Part shown: in pieces, positions 1-7,394 of the stretch
How the letters are laid out: every line of letters starts with the position of its first letter
How positions within the stretch are numbered: position 1 is the first letter of the stretch
From: JACKDX01 sp964640175
GTDB lineage: Bacteria > Myxococcota_A > Polyangia > Polyangiales > GCA-016699535
Reading direction: 5' to 3'
Assembly (NCBI GenBank): GCA_964640175.1
Contig: CAZXFW010000018.1
Span: forward strand, 1-11,214
Length of the DNA: 11,214 nt
Position numbers and translations under genes: made by a program
The notes under the pieces: generated by a model
What the model was told of the DNA's origin: nothing
Database searches by the model: none
What the model saw: the letters and a program-made list of their open reading frames with translations, nothing else

Positions 1-2878
1 CCATCCGGAGGGTAAATCCAATCACATACCCTACCGTAAAGTCCACCAATAATTCCGCGCCCGTTCCGATCAAAAAGTGACTGAGGTCAAATCCGTCGTC
101 GTAGGCGTTCCCAATATCGACAAATGCGGCTCCGTAGAGTCGATTGAGATAGAAGGGAAGTGTGGAGATACCCCATTGGCTACGGAAAATAAGAAAGCGG
201 TATTCATTTTGAAGTAAATGGTACTGTGATCCAATGCGATAAAATTGTGGGTATCCTCGTAGTGTGACTCCGCCCAGGCTGGTTCCGTCAATAAGAGAGT
301 CGAGCAGAGCTTGCTTCGGGAAGCCACCAACTCCGAAAACGCTACGGCCTGCAATGTCACCGCTACTGATTCCACCTCCGTAACGTGTTGCAAGGACGTG
401 TTGAGATAGCCATGGCATGGTCACATACTGAGTGTACGCCCAACTAAGGCTTGCGGCTTCGAACTGACTACCAATTGTAGGATCAGCGACGCTTACTGCA
501 AACCCGAATGCTCTGCCTCGAGAAGGGCTGATATTATAAGCGTAGCGCTCGACGTTGGAATAGTTCCACGCCAGAGTTAGTCTTGAGACAAGTCCTGTAG
601 GCGGCAATAGGGGAGGAGGAGCGTTGGGGTCAATGTGGAACTCGAAAGGTTCAGCGCTGCCAATGTCGGCAAAAGTTTGTGTCAGTGAAAGTGATTCTGT
701 GTAAAAGTTATGTGGAAAAACATAGGACAATGTTAAATCCACGCCTAAACGGCTTTGGATCCAGTCTTGAGGTTCTCCTGCAATTTGAAGGCCACTTCCG
801 GGATTAACATAACGAAATACGCCAACGTGGGGTTGCAAAGGCGAACGTTGATAATGGTATCGAAGGTCAAACGAGGGTTGACCATTGTCAAGGCTAATCC
901 CGATGCGACCTGCATAGGCATGCCATTCTGCGGCATCGGAGCCATTGAAATTGATTCCAATTTGTTGTCCACCAAACCCATCAGGCTCCAAGTCAAGTGT
1001 GTAAGCCCGTGGTAAGATGGTACCAAGAGGCGAATAAGGTCGAGAGAGTGTAGTTAACGTGTGTGATGCGTCACTGGGCGGTGGGCGTGTATCGACGTAA
1101 GCGTGTGCATCGCGAAATTGTTGGTAGTTAAGATCCAGGCGGAAAAGGTCAAATCCAAAACTCGTATATCCGACGTAGACGAGCGATTTTCCATCAGGCG
1201 ATACCACCGGTTGGTAGGCACCGCTGATGACGTTCGTGACTTGGTGTAGCTCACCTGTGTGGATATTGAATGCGTAGATATTGGCAATACCCGTTCTATC
1301 CGAAGAGAAGAAAAGCATGCCGCCATCGGGTGACCATGAGGGCCCTGTATCCAGGGCGCGGTCATGAGTAATTCGCACGGTCTTTAACGATGCCATGTCC
1401 AGGAGCCAAATATCGCGAAATCCACCTTGGCTCCATTGGCTATAGGCGATGTATTTCCCGTCGGGTGACCAACGAGGAGTATAAATAAGTTCAGAAGGTC
1501 GGGATCGTATTAAGAGTTTGCGTGTTCCATCGACGTCACTTAGTTCGGCCACCGCGAGATGAGCGGTGCCAGTACGGTTGATTACAAAGGCTACCTTACG
1601 ACCGTCTGGGGATATGTCTGGCTCTCGGGCGCGTAGGCCGTGCGTTAACCGTTGGGTACGCTGTTTATGCCGATCGTATTCAAACAAATCATGAAATCGA
1701 TAGATGTCACGATATACTTCTGTGGCACTAAACACTACGGTGTTTTGGTTGGGATGGGGGCTGGGGGTAGCACTTCCTGCGATACGTAAAACGATATTTT
1801 GCCGAGTAGGATGATAAATTTGCACTTCATGCAAGTGGCTTCTCATCTGATTGTCGGATACGTGATAGAGAACTTTATTGTCGGATATGAACCTAGGAGC
1901 CCCAACGTTTTCTCCGTGTCGAGTGATGCGCTGGCCAGTAACCAGCTTTTCAGCTACGAGTGCGTTTTTTTGTGACGTGTAACGTTTGCGCAAGTTTTCT
2001 AGAAATTGTCTGTACAACTCGTCAAAACTGTATCCTGTGGCTCGGAGGCATGCACGATTAAGGCCATAGGGGATGAGCTGGCTTCCGTAGTATCGAGTGA
2101 TACTTTGGATAGCCTTAAGTCCAAAACGCTCGCGGATGTATTGTACGAACCGTGACCCATATAAATACCAGACATTTCCGTGTGGCCAACGATCTACGCT
2201 GTTTGAAACTTGATCCAATCGGAGCAGTCGGTTTTCGAGGGCGTCCATGCGTAGGAACATGTCAAACATGCTCGAACGCATGCGGCCGCCTGCCGTGTGT
2301 TCGGATTCTTGTTGTACTGCTAATCCTTCAATGAACCATCGAGGTTGGGCATTGTTAGGTGCAAACACTTTACCTAAAATTACGTTCAGTAACGCTGGAA
2401 GGCCTCCAATTTGATCCAAGTGCACAATATGCGTGTCTTCGTGGGTAATGAGTTCGGTCAACCAGTCATCGTAATCACTCAGAGGTGAGAGATCGTCGGG
2501 CGCTGTGGCATAAATACGGATAACATTGTAGGGCAGGACGGTAGCGGAGCCATTGGCATCATCGGTAGGGTCTGAGAGAACGATGTGAGTGCGCTCTTTC
2601 GGCTGATGCCCAATCACCTCTGTGAGGATCCCGTATGCGTGCTCGGCAACGATAGCTGCCCGTCTTGCAAGCAATCCGAGAGGCTCGTAGTAGTGGATCG
2701 CAAAGTGCCGTGTTTCAATGGTGTGCCATTTCAAGTTGGGATCACGGATAATTTGAGCAGTTCCTGATGAGGGAATAATAGATAAGTATCCAATAACAAT
2801 AAGGAAAATTGGAATTGCCCCGCTCAGTTTCGAAGGACGTTTCCCAGGGGGAGTCCACACACGGCCAGAGGACGTCAT
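1..2878 (-). CDS. Outer-membrane metallopeptidase-like / TolB-propeller / Omp85-like barrel protein (C-terminus beyond the left edge)
   Basis: The minus frame is open without a stop for about 959 codons from an ATG at 2878-2876 to the window edge. The start fits a secretion signal: a basic n-region, a hydrophobic stretch (about residues 20-36) and a likely cleavage site after S-G-T-A (residue 41). Residues about 50-300 resemble the peptidase-MA/gluzincin family, with a zinc motif HEDTH at 146-150 and a downstream WFIEGLA containing the candidate third ligand E184. Four PD40/TolB-type propeller motifs beginning SPDG lie at about residues 422, 471, 515 and 560. From about residue 600 the sequence alternates polar and hydrophobic residues as in a beta-barrel, and near the end has LRGYPQ and AAFVDIGNAYD, like the C-terminal part of Omp85/surface-antigen proteins. 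Probably only a few tens of residues are missing. It likely sits in the outer membrane with the propeller and peptidase in the periplasm. Substrate is unknown. The Shine-Dalgarno match is weak. It is divergent from the FHA-PATAN gene. Confidence 0.85.
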   Translation of the reverse strand, partial: MTSSGRVWTPPGKRPSKLSGAIPIFLIVIGYLSIIPSSGTAQIIRDPNLKWHTIETRHFAIHYYEPLGLLARRAAIVAEHAYGILTEVIGHQPKERTHIVLSDPTDDANGSATVLPYNVIRIYATAPDDLSPLSDYDDWLTELITHEDTHIVHLDQIGGLPALLNVILGKVFAPNNAQPRWFIEGLAVQQESEHTAGGRMRSSMFDMFLRMDALENRLLRLDQVSNSVDRWPHGNVWYLYGSRFVQYIRERFGLKAIQSITRYYGSQLIPYGLNRACLRATGYSFDELYRQFLENLRKRYTSQKNALVAEKLVTGQRITRHGENVGAPRFISDNKVLYHVSDNQMRSHLHEVQIYHPTRQNIVLRIAGSATPSPHPNQNTVVFSATEVYRDIYRFHDLFEYDRHKQRTQRLTHGLRAREPDISPDGRKVAFVINRTGTAHLAVAELSDVDGTRKLLIRSRPSELIYTPRWSPDGKYIAYSQWSQGGFRDIWLLDMASLKTVRITHDRALDTGPSWSPDGGMLFFSSDRTGIANIYAFNIHTGELHQVTNVISGAYQPVVSPDGKSLVYVGYTSFGFDLFRLDLNYQQFRDAHAYVDTRPPPSDASHTLTTLSRPYSPLGTILPRAYTLDLEPDGFGGQQIGINFNGSDAAEWHAYAGRIGISLDNGQPSFDLRYHYQRSPLQPHVGVFRYVNPGSGLQIAGEPQDWIQSRLGVDLTLSYVFPHNFYTESLSLTQTFADIGSAEPFEFHIDPNAPPPLLPPTGLVSRLTLAWNYSNVERYAYNISPSRGRAFGFAVSVADPTIGSQFEAASLSWAYTQYVTMPWLSQHVLATRYGGGISSGDIAGRSVFGVGGFPKQALLDSLIDGTSLGGVTLRGYPQFYRIGSQYHLLQNEYRFLIFRSQWGISTLPFYLNRLYGAAFVDIGNAYDDGFDLSHFLIGTGAELLVDFTVGYVIGFTLRM

Positions 2879-3038
2879 GCTTTCCCGACATGAGCACCGA
2901 ATGTGAGGCGAGATTTTTGCGGTGGCCACGATCAAAAGCTTCAAGAAGAGATTACGCTCTTGACCCACTCTCAGCCAACTTCTAACCTTAACAAAAAATT
3001 GGTCTTAACACCCACTTTGCTTGAGTCTTTAAGAAACC
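2879..3038. promoter_or_regulatory. Divergent intergenic region with a weak promoter candidate
   Basis: These 160 bp separate two divergent genes, so promoters for both should lie here. On the plus strand TTGACC (2960-2965) is followed after 17 bp by TAACCT (2983-2988), a good -35 but a poor -10 match. On the minus strand I saw no convincing pair. No strong Shine-Dalgarno precedes the ATG at 3039; only the weak purine run AAGAAA is present. No hairpin stands out. Confidence 0.25.
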
Positions 3039-4126
3039 ATGGCCAAGAAGCCACGTAAGAATTACGCGCTCCGATTCATTTCCGGCAAATATCAGGGCGG
3101 GGAACTGCTGTTGCCTCGCGATCGTGAGATCGTGATGGGGCGATCCAGCGAGCTGGATATGGTGCTTGTTGAAGACATGGTTTCCCGCCGTCATGCCAAG
3201 CTGTCCATGGAGGGCGATGACATTTACATTCAAGATCTAGGCTCTACGAATGGCACATTTGTTAATGGCGAAAAAATCAAAAAATCCAAATTAAACGAAG
3301 GCGATCGCATTCTCGTAGGCACGAGTATTATTAAATTGGTCGATCTGGGCGATGTTGCTGCGAATTCGGTCAATGCGCCAGGTAACCGAGGGGTTCCTGA
3401 CGGCAAAGCAACTTCACCTGTTCGTACGACTACCATGTCAGGTTCCATCGAAGAGGTGCCGCTTCCTGACTTGTTGCAACTGTTTTCTACGTCGAAGAAA
3501 AGCGGTGTGCTTTCGATCCGTGTGGAGCGGGATGTGGGAAAGATTTACCTGGACAAAGGAAAAATTGTTTTTGCCTCGATCAACGAACGTAGTGAGATCC
3601 ATCCACTTAAGGCTTTTTATAGGCTGCTTACATGGCGAAGTGGCACGTTTGAGCTAGAACCTGCAGAAGAACGGGAGTTTTTGGATCCTATTGATATGTC
3701 TACCGAAGGGCTTCTTANNNNNNNNNNNNNNNNNNNNNNNNNNNNNNNNNNNNNNNNNNNNNNNNNNNNNNNNNNNNNNNNNNNNNNNNNNNNNNNNNNN
3801 NNNNNNNNNNNNNNNNNGCAGAAGAACGGGAGTTTTTGGATCCTATTGATATGTCTACCGAAGGGCTTCTTATGGAAGGCATGCGTCAGCTTGATGAGCT
3901 AGCACGGCTTGAAGGCAGCATACCTGATTCACGTAGTGAGCTTTCACTCGTTCGTCCAATGCAAGCTCCGCTTGCGGCGCTTGTGCCAAAGGACCTTGAT
4001 GTCTTACAGCTTGTTATCAATTTCCAAACTACTGAAAGTGTCCTCAATAACAGTCCGCTGACTGACTTAGACACTTATGAAGCATTGGCCAAGCTTATAA
4101 GCTCTGGTTACATACAAGCCTCATAA
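3039..4126 (+). CDS. FHA-PATAN (DUF4388) signalling protein, interrupted by a scaffold gap
   Basis: The N-terminus is an FHA phosphothreonine-binding domain (residues about 10-102) with a full set of core motifs: MGR at 33-35, SRRHA at 49-53 and GSTNGTFVNG at 68-77. After a linker, residues from 133 match the DUF4388/PATAN domain (MSGSIEEVPLPDLLQLF, then SGVLSI and YLDKGKIVFA), a module common in Myxococcota. The last 70 or so residues resemble the small helical region that often follows it. Read literally, the frame shifts at the 100-N gap (3718-3817). However, the 55 bases before the gap are repeated exactly after it. Removing the Ns and one copy (155 bp) gives 933 bp, that is 310 residues in frame up to the TAA at 4124-4126. 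I therefore treat the gene as intact and not as a pseudogene. It is probably a cytoplasmic adaptor reading Ser/Thr-kinase signals; the partner is unknown. It ends 16 bp from the convergent PilZ gene. Confidence 0.85.
3663..3872. repeat. Exact 55-bp direct repeat flanking the N gap (contig-end overlap)
   Basis: Positions 3663-3717 and 3818-3872 are identical over 55 bases (both begin GCAGAAGAACGGG and end GGGCTTCTTA) and abut the N run on either side. The coding frame continues correctly if the two copies are merged. This is the pattern expected when two contigs that overlap by one k-mer are scaffolded with Ns and not joined. A real tandem duplication is possible but would break the gene. Confidence 0.9.
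3718..3817. other. Assembly gap of 100 Ns
   Basis: There are exactly 100 unknown bases, the usual placeholder for a gap of unknown size. Because the flanks overlap by 55 identical bases, the real gap is probably zero or negative. Confidence 0.97.
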
Positions 4127-4142
4127 AGCGGACTGTTTGTGA

Positions 4143-4481
4143 TTAAAGCGAGCTCTTTGGGGTATGCCCCGAAGTCAGTAGCCGTTCGATGAGCTGTGAG
4201 GAATAGCTATTAAGTTTGGTGAAGACCACGCCCACTCCAGAAGGGTTATCTTGCACTCTGACGACCTGACCTATGCCCTCAATAGTTTCAATGCCCTCTG
4301 CAACCACCGTGAAGCATAAGTTGACCTCAGTCCCTATGGCAGGTGGGTCGTCAGAACGAATGAATACACCCGTGCGTGAAATATTGGTCACGTATTCCTG
4401 CACAAAAGAGTCAAACGAAGGGAACTCCTTATTGATGGTAATACGGGGGTATTTCCGGCTTTGTAGAGACTGATTATCCAT
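4143..4481 (-). CDS. PilZ-domain protein, probable cyclic-di-GMP receptor
   Basis: This is a 112-residue single-domain protein. It carries the two parts of the PilZ cyclic-di-GMP site: RKYPR at residues 9-13 (RxxxR) and NISRTG at 33-38 ([D/N]xSxxG), followed by VFIRS. Later segments read GxGQVVRV-like and GVGVVF, as expected of the PilZ barrel. The spacing also resembles the short PilZ-like family that is expanded in myxobacteria. It has no membrane segment or output domain, so it probably works by binding a partner. It starts 18 bp after the RNase G stop on the same strand and is likely the last gene of that operon. Its own Shine-Dalgarno is poor (GGA close to the ATG), which suits translation coupled to the upstream gene. 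The partner process is not visible here. Confidence 0.85.
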   Translation of the reverse strand: MDNQSLQSRKYPRITINKEFPSFDSFVQEYVTNISRTGVFIRSDDPPAIGTEVNLCFTVVAEGIETIEGIGQVVRVQDNPSGVGVVFTKLNSYSSQLIERLLTSGHTPKSSL

Positions 4482-4499
4482 TCCAGATGCAGATGTACC

Positions 4500-6056
4500 T
4501 CAAGCGCCGGATAAATAAAACTGCTCTAGGTGATAGTCGGTATGAGGTTTGACGGTAATCTGTCGGGAGCAACGTTTGGAAACTTCCTCTATAATGGCTT
4601 TGGCTTCTCTTTGAAGCATATCGCATATAGCCGGATGGGCATTCACCACAATGGTGTATCCCGGCAGGGAATCTTTTTCTCTTCCCACTTGCCGGATGAT
4701 TTCATTGCATATGGTGGTTTTGGAAAGCAGATTTCCCGTTCCGTCGCAATAAAAGCAGGGTTCATGAAGCGTGCGGCCGAGAGACTCGCGCGTTCGCTTT
4801 CGGGTCATTTCCACAAGACCCAGTTCACTGATACGAATGGTGGTGGTTTTGGCGCGATCACGCTTTAGGTATTTTGTGAGTGCGCGGTAGACTTTTTCAC
4901 GGTGAGATGCACGTTCCATGTCGATAAAGTCAAGAACGATCAGTCCCCCAATGTTTCGAAAACGCAACTGGTATGCGATTTCTTTAACGGCCTCAAGATT
5001 GGTTTGAAGAATAGTTTCCTCAACATCTTTGCCTTTTCCTGTGAAACGGCCTGTGTTGACGTCGATGGCGGTCAGCGCTTCAGCTTGATCGATCACAAGA
5101 TGGCCTCCGGACGGAAGCTGTACCTTCCTGGATAAGGCACGATGGACTTCTTCTTCGATACCGTACTCATCGAAGATTTGTTCTTTGCTTTTGTAAAGCT
5201 CCAGATCACCCACGCGTTCCGGCATGAATACGTGCATGAACTCAAGTAGCTTTTCATGGACTGCCGCGTTATCTACGACAAGGCGACCCACGTCTTCTGT
5301 AAACAGATCACGTGCTGCTCGTAAAACAATATCAAGGTCTCTGTACAAGAGTGCTGGGGCTTTAGTGACTTGCTCACGTGTTGTGGCCACTTCTTCCCAC
5401 GTCTTGACCAAATAAGAGATATCCGCTTTGAGGCGTTTTTTTGTAAGCCCTGCTCCTAACGTCCTGACAATGATGCCACCTTTAGGTGGTTTGAGCGCAT
5501 CGACGGACTCTCTGAGCCGTTGTCTTTCGAGGTCGTTGCCGATGCGTTTGGACACCCCTACATGATCTACCGTGGGGAGATACACCACATAGCGTCCCGG
5601 TAAAGAGATATGGCTGGTAACCCGGGCTCCTTTGGTACTGATCGGAGCTTTGGAAACCTGCACAACAATTTCCTGGCCTTCATTGAGTACATCTCGGATG
5701 GGTGTTCTTCGACTAATCCGCATACGAGACTTAGGACGAGAGGGGCTGGGGGGAGCCAAAGTCTCTGTGGCTGCATCGTCAGCAGTGGATGCTTCTGGGG
5801 CATCGATGTTTTCGAAATCCTTTTCAGGGCTTAGATCCTCGACGTGTAAAAACGCTGCCCGGTCCAATCCGATGTCAATGAACGCGGCTTGCATGCCCGG
5901 TAAAACCCTCGTGACTTTGCCGAGGTAAACGTTGCCGACTGGACTACGCTCGTGTTCACGTTCGACGTACAGCTCAGCAAGAAACCCATCTTCAATGAGT
6001 GCAACACGCGTTTCGCCGATACCGACGTTGATGACTAAAGTATTTTGCGTTGCCAT
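4500..6056 (-). CDS. rng: Ribonuclease G/E family endoribonuclease
   Basis: A 518-residue single-strand-specific endonuclease for RNA maturation and decay, close in length to E. coli RNase G (about 489) plus an insert. The N-terminus (VINVGIGETRVALIEDG, then GNVYLGKV and LPGMQAAFIDIG) is typical of the family and leads into an S1-type RNA-binding domain. That domain is interrupted by an acidic, Ala/Pro-rich insert at about residues 80-112. Catalytic magnesium ligands are visible as IDVNTG (D332) and LDFIDM (D376). The Zn-link that pairs subunits is PCFYCDGTG (C434, C437). I place the start at the ATG (6056-6054), preceded by GGGTGA, because the family begins near there. An in-frame TTG at 6071, preceded by GGAG, would add five residues. 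The long C-terminal degradosome scaffold of RNase E is absent, which favours RNase G. It lies between the lipoprotein and PilZ genes and is probably co-transcribed with them. Confidence 0.93.
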   Translation of the reverse strand: MATQNTLVINVGIGETRVALIEDGFLAELYVEREHERSPVGNVYLGKVTRVLPGMQAAFIDIGLDRAAFLHVEDLSPEKDFENIDAPEASTADDAATETLAPPSPSRPKSRMRISRRTPIRDVLNEGQEIVVQVSKAPISTKGARVTSHISLPGRYVVYLPTVDHVGVSKRIGNDLERQRLRESVDALKPPKGGIIVRTLGAGLTKKRLKADISYLVKTWEEVATTREQVTKAPALLYRDLDIVLRAARDLFTEDVGRLVVDNAAVHEKLLEFMHVFMPERVGDLELYKSKEQIFDEYGIEEEVHRALSRKVQLPSGGHLVIDQAEALTAIDVNTGRFTGKGKDVEETILQTNLEAVKEIAYQLRFRNIGGLIVLDFIDMERASHREKVYRALTKYLKRDRAKTTTIRISELGLVEMTRKRTRESLGRTLHEPCFYCDGTGNLLSKTTICNEIIRQVGREKDSLPGYTIVVNAHPAICDMLQREAKAIIEEVSKRCSRQITVKPHTDYHLEQFYLSGA

Positions 6057-6205
6057 GGTGGAATCACCCAAGCATGAGCTCCGGAGCCATCGCTACAAGA
6101 GACGGGTTGTGTCGCCGAAAGGCTCAAAACCAACGCGTCTACCTGCTATCTACGGGGGGTGGTTGCTAAACGACCCCAAGCGATAGGCTCCGCGAGCGGC
6201 CCTTG
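6057..6205 (-). promoter_or_regulatory. Intercistronic leader of the RNase G gene with a hairpin candidate
   Basis: About 150 bp separate the lipoprotein stop from the RNase G start, longer than needed inside an operon. An imperfect hairpin lies at 6156-6177: nine-base arms GGGGTGGTT and AACGACCCC, one mismatch, and a 4-nt loop. No T-run follows it, so it is not a standard terminator. Nearer the start are a perfect 10-bp palindrome GCTCCGGAGC (6078-6087) and, on the minus strand, a three-codon ATG-CTT-GGG-TGA mini-ORF just before the RNase G ATG. RNase E of E. coli autoregulates through its leader. A similar role here is speculation. Confidence 0.3.
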
Positions 6206-7018
6206 CTAACCTTCAACACCTTCCAAGGCGGAAAGGTTAGGAAGCTCATCGAGGTTTGGCATCAGCACAATCTCGATTCGTCGGTTTTTTGCCCGAGACT
6301 CCGAACTGTCGTTGGGTGCAACAGGCTGGGTGTAAGCATAGCCTGCGGCTGAAACTCGTGCGCGATCCATGCCCTGCTCTACGAGAAAGTGTAACACGTT
6401 AACCGCACGGGCCGTAGAGAGCTCCCAGTTCGAGGGGAACTTGGGGCTGCGTATAGGGACATCGTCGGTATGGCCTGTGATTTGAAAATCGCGGTCATTG
6501 ATGGACTTAAGAACGGCAGCCACCTGGCCTAATGTGTCTTTGCCCTGCTTCTTTAGCTCTGCCTTTCCAGAATCAAAAAGCACGCCTTCAGGAAGTTCTA
6601 CCACCATGCGATTACGCACAATACGCACGCGTAATGCTCCAGAAGCGATCATCGAGCGAAAGCGCTTAAGCATCGTGCGGAAGGTTTCCAAACGGGCCTG
6701 AGCTTGCTTTTGAGCGGCGCTCAATTGAGCCCGTTCTTTTTCCAGATGTTCAACGTTTTGGCCGAGCTTTTTGAGACGCTCCACCATGGCCTGGTTTTGA
6801 TCTTCAACTTCTTGTAAGCGCTGATCTAATGCGTTTTCTCGGCCACGCGCACTGTTCAACTGGTCTTCGAGTTCACTGATCCGAGCCTGCTTCGCCTGCA
6901 TTTCCTCTTCGGAATAGCCACAGGCCATAAAAAGCAGACCACCAAGCACAGCAAACCCCACAAAAGCCATGCGGTTTTGCACGGCCACAACTTTGTCACT
7001 CAATCTGTAAGTCTTCAT
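6206..7018 (-). CDS. OmpA/MotB-like peptidoglycan-binding lipoprotein with coiled coil
   Basis: With the chosen start the protein has 270 residues. A basic N-terminus and hydrophobic segment end at a lipobox-like LFMAC (Cys33), suggesting an outer-membrane lipoprotein. Phe at -3 is not the best residue, so an N-terminal anchor is the alternative. Residues about 36-130 are a charged heptad-rich coiled coil. The rest is an OmpA C-terminal domain with LFDSGKAEL, ITGHTDDVPI, NWELSTARA and KNRRIEIVL, the set that grips diaminopimelate in peptidoglycan. The NWELS and DDVPI forms are MotB-like, but the coiled coil and lipobox argue against a stator protein. I chose the ATG at 7018 because of the purine-rich AGGGGGAGG directly upstream. 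An ATG at 7075 would add 19 residues without signal character. It probably links the envelope to the cell wall, and it is the first gene of the minus-strand group. Confidence 0.87.
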   Translation of the reverse strand: MKTYRLSDKVVAVQNRMAFVGFAVLGGLLFMACGYSEEEMQAKQARISELEDQLNSARGRENALDQRLQEVEDQNQAMVERLKKLGQNVEHLEKERAQLSAAQKQAQARLETFRTMLKRFRSMIASGALRVRIVRNRMVVELPEGVLFDSGKAELKKQGKDTLGQVAAVLKSINDRDFQITGHTDDVPIRSPKFPSNWELSTARAVNVLHFLVEQGMDRARVSAAGYAYTQPVAPNDSSESRAKNRRIEIVLMPNLDELPNLSALEGVEG

Positions 7019-7177
7019 GCCTCCCCCTTTTGGGATGGTTGCGGTCAGCGCAGCTTCTGGCGCCTCTCTTCGCATGCTCTCGCTATTAGGCCGGGGACCG
7101 CGGGGCTGTCAACCCTATTTGGCCGGGCTCAATCGTTTTTAAACGCTACTTTTCCAAAGGTTTCGCATACATGTAAT

Positions 7178-7205
7178 ACCATATATAAATTGACTGTAAT
7201 TTCAA
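7178..7205 (-). promoter_or_regulatory. Candidate promoter for the lipoprotein-RNase G-PilZ group
   Basis: On the minus strand TTGAAA (7205-7200) is followed after 16 bp by TATGGT (7183-7178), five and four of six consensus bases respectively. It would give a leader of about 160 nt before the ATG at 7018. The surrounding AT-richness makes chance matches likely. Confidence 0.25.
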
Positions 7206-7218
7206 TGACTTATAAAAT
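7190..7218 (+). promoter_or_regulatory. Sigma70-like promoter for the H1-like gene
   Basis: TTGACT (7190-7195) and TAAAAT (7213-7218) are separated by exactly 17 bp, each matching five of six consensus bases. Transcription would begin near 7225 and leave a 5' leader of about 170 nt. This is the best promoter match in the window, although it lies in AT-rich DNA. Confidence 0.5.
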
Positions 7219-7279
7219 GAGTAACACCACTCACTGGTCAAATACCTCTAAGTTATATATAAATTATAGTTGTTTGAAC

Positions 7280-7307
7280 TTGACACTTGGAGTGACATTA
7301 CCATACG
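7280..7307 (+). promoter_or_regulatory. Second, weaker promoter candidate for the H1-like gene
   Basis: A perfect TTGACA (7280-7285) is followed after 16 bp by CATACG (7302-7307), which matches only three of six -10 bases. It could be a regulated second start or chance. Confidence 0.25.
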
Positions 7308-7319
7308 CTGCTTGTGTTG

Positions 7320-7353
7320 CCTCTGGACTCAGTCGGGCTTTGGAGTCTGGAGG
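7320..7353 (+). promoter_or_regulatory. Stem-loop in the 5' leader of the H1-like gene
   Basis: The arms CCTCTGGACTC (7320-7330) and GAGTCTGGAGG (7343-7353) pair over 11 positions in RNA, nine Watson-Crick and two G-U, around a 12-nt loop. It ends about 30 nt before the Shine-Dalgarno. The following bases are ATTTAAAAA and not a U-run, so a leader structure fits better than a terminator. Confidence 0.45.
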
Positions 7354-7394
7354 ATTTAAAAACGTAAACATTCCCGGCTCATAGGAGAATCCGC

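Larger units (their letters stand above)
7076..7394. other. Regulatory intergenic region between the lipoprotein and H1-like genes
   Basis: This stretch of about 320 bp has no credible gene. Its first 60 bp are GC-rich. About 7160-7275 is strongly AT-rich with several TATATAA-like runs, unlike the flanking genes. It holds the plus-strand and minus-strand promoter candidates and the leader stem-loop listed separately. An AT-rich, possibly curved segment is a plausible site for nucleoid-protein binding, but that is inference. Confidence 0.6.

Noticed and set aside
745..1365. Several ORFs of 80-105 codons on both strands within 1-2800
   Set aside because: They lie inside the continuous 959-codon minus frame, which has clear domain motifs.
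3039..3902. A 287-residue reading of the FHA gene that runs through the Ns
   Set aside because: After the gap it is in the wrong frame; its tail is a frame-shifted reading of the duplicated 55 bp. The merged 310-residue protein is the sensible one.
4127..4160. Possible bidirectional terminator between the FHA-PATAN and PilZ genes
   Set aside because: Only an imperfect AAAGCGAGCTCTTT near-palindrome within the PilZ gene end is present; there is no stem with a T-run.
4902..5135. Plus-strand ORFs over the RNase G gene (also near 4530-4868 and 5610-5928)
   Set aside because: They are antisense to a well-conserved enzyme gene and show no motifs of their own.
6977..7384. Plus-strand ORF of 135 codons overlapping the lipoprotein start and the intergenic region
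   Set aside because: Half is antisense to the lipoprotein gene and the rest covers AT-rich promoter DNA. Composition is not protein-like and it would end right at the H1-like gene's ribosome binding site.
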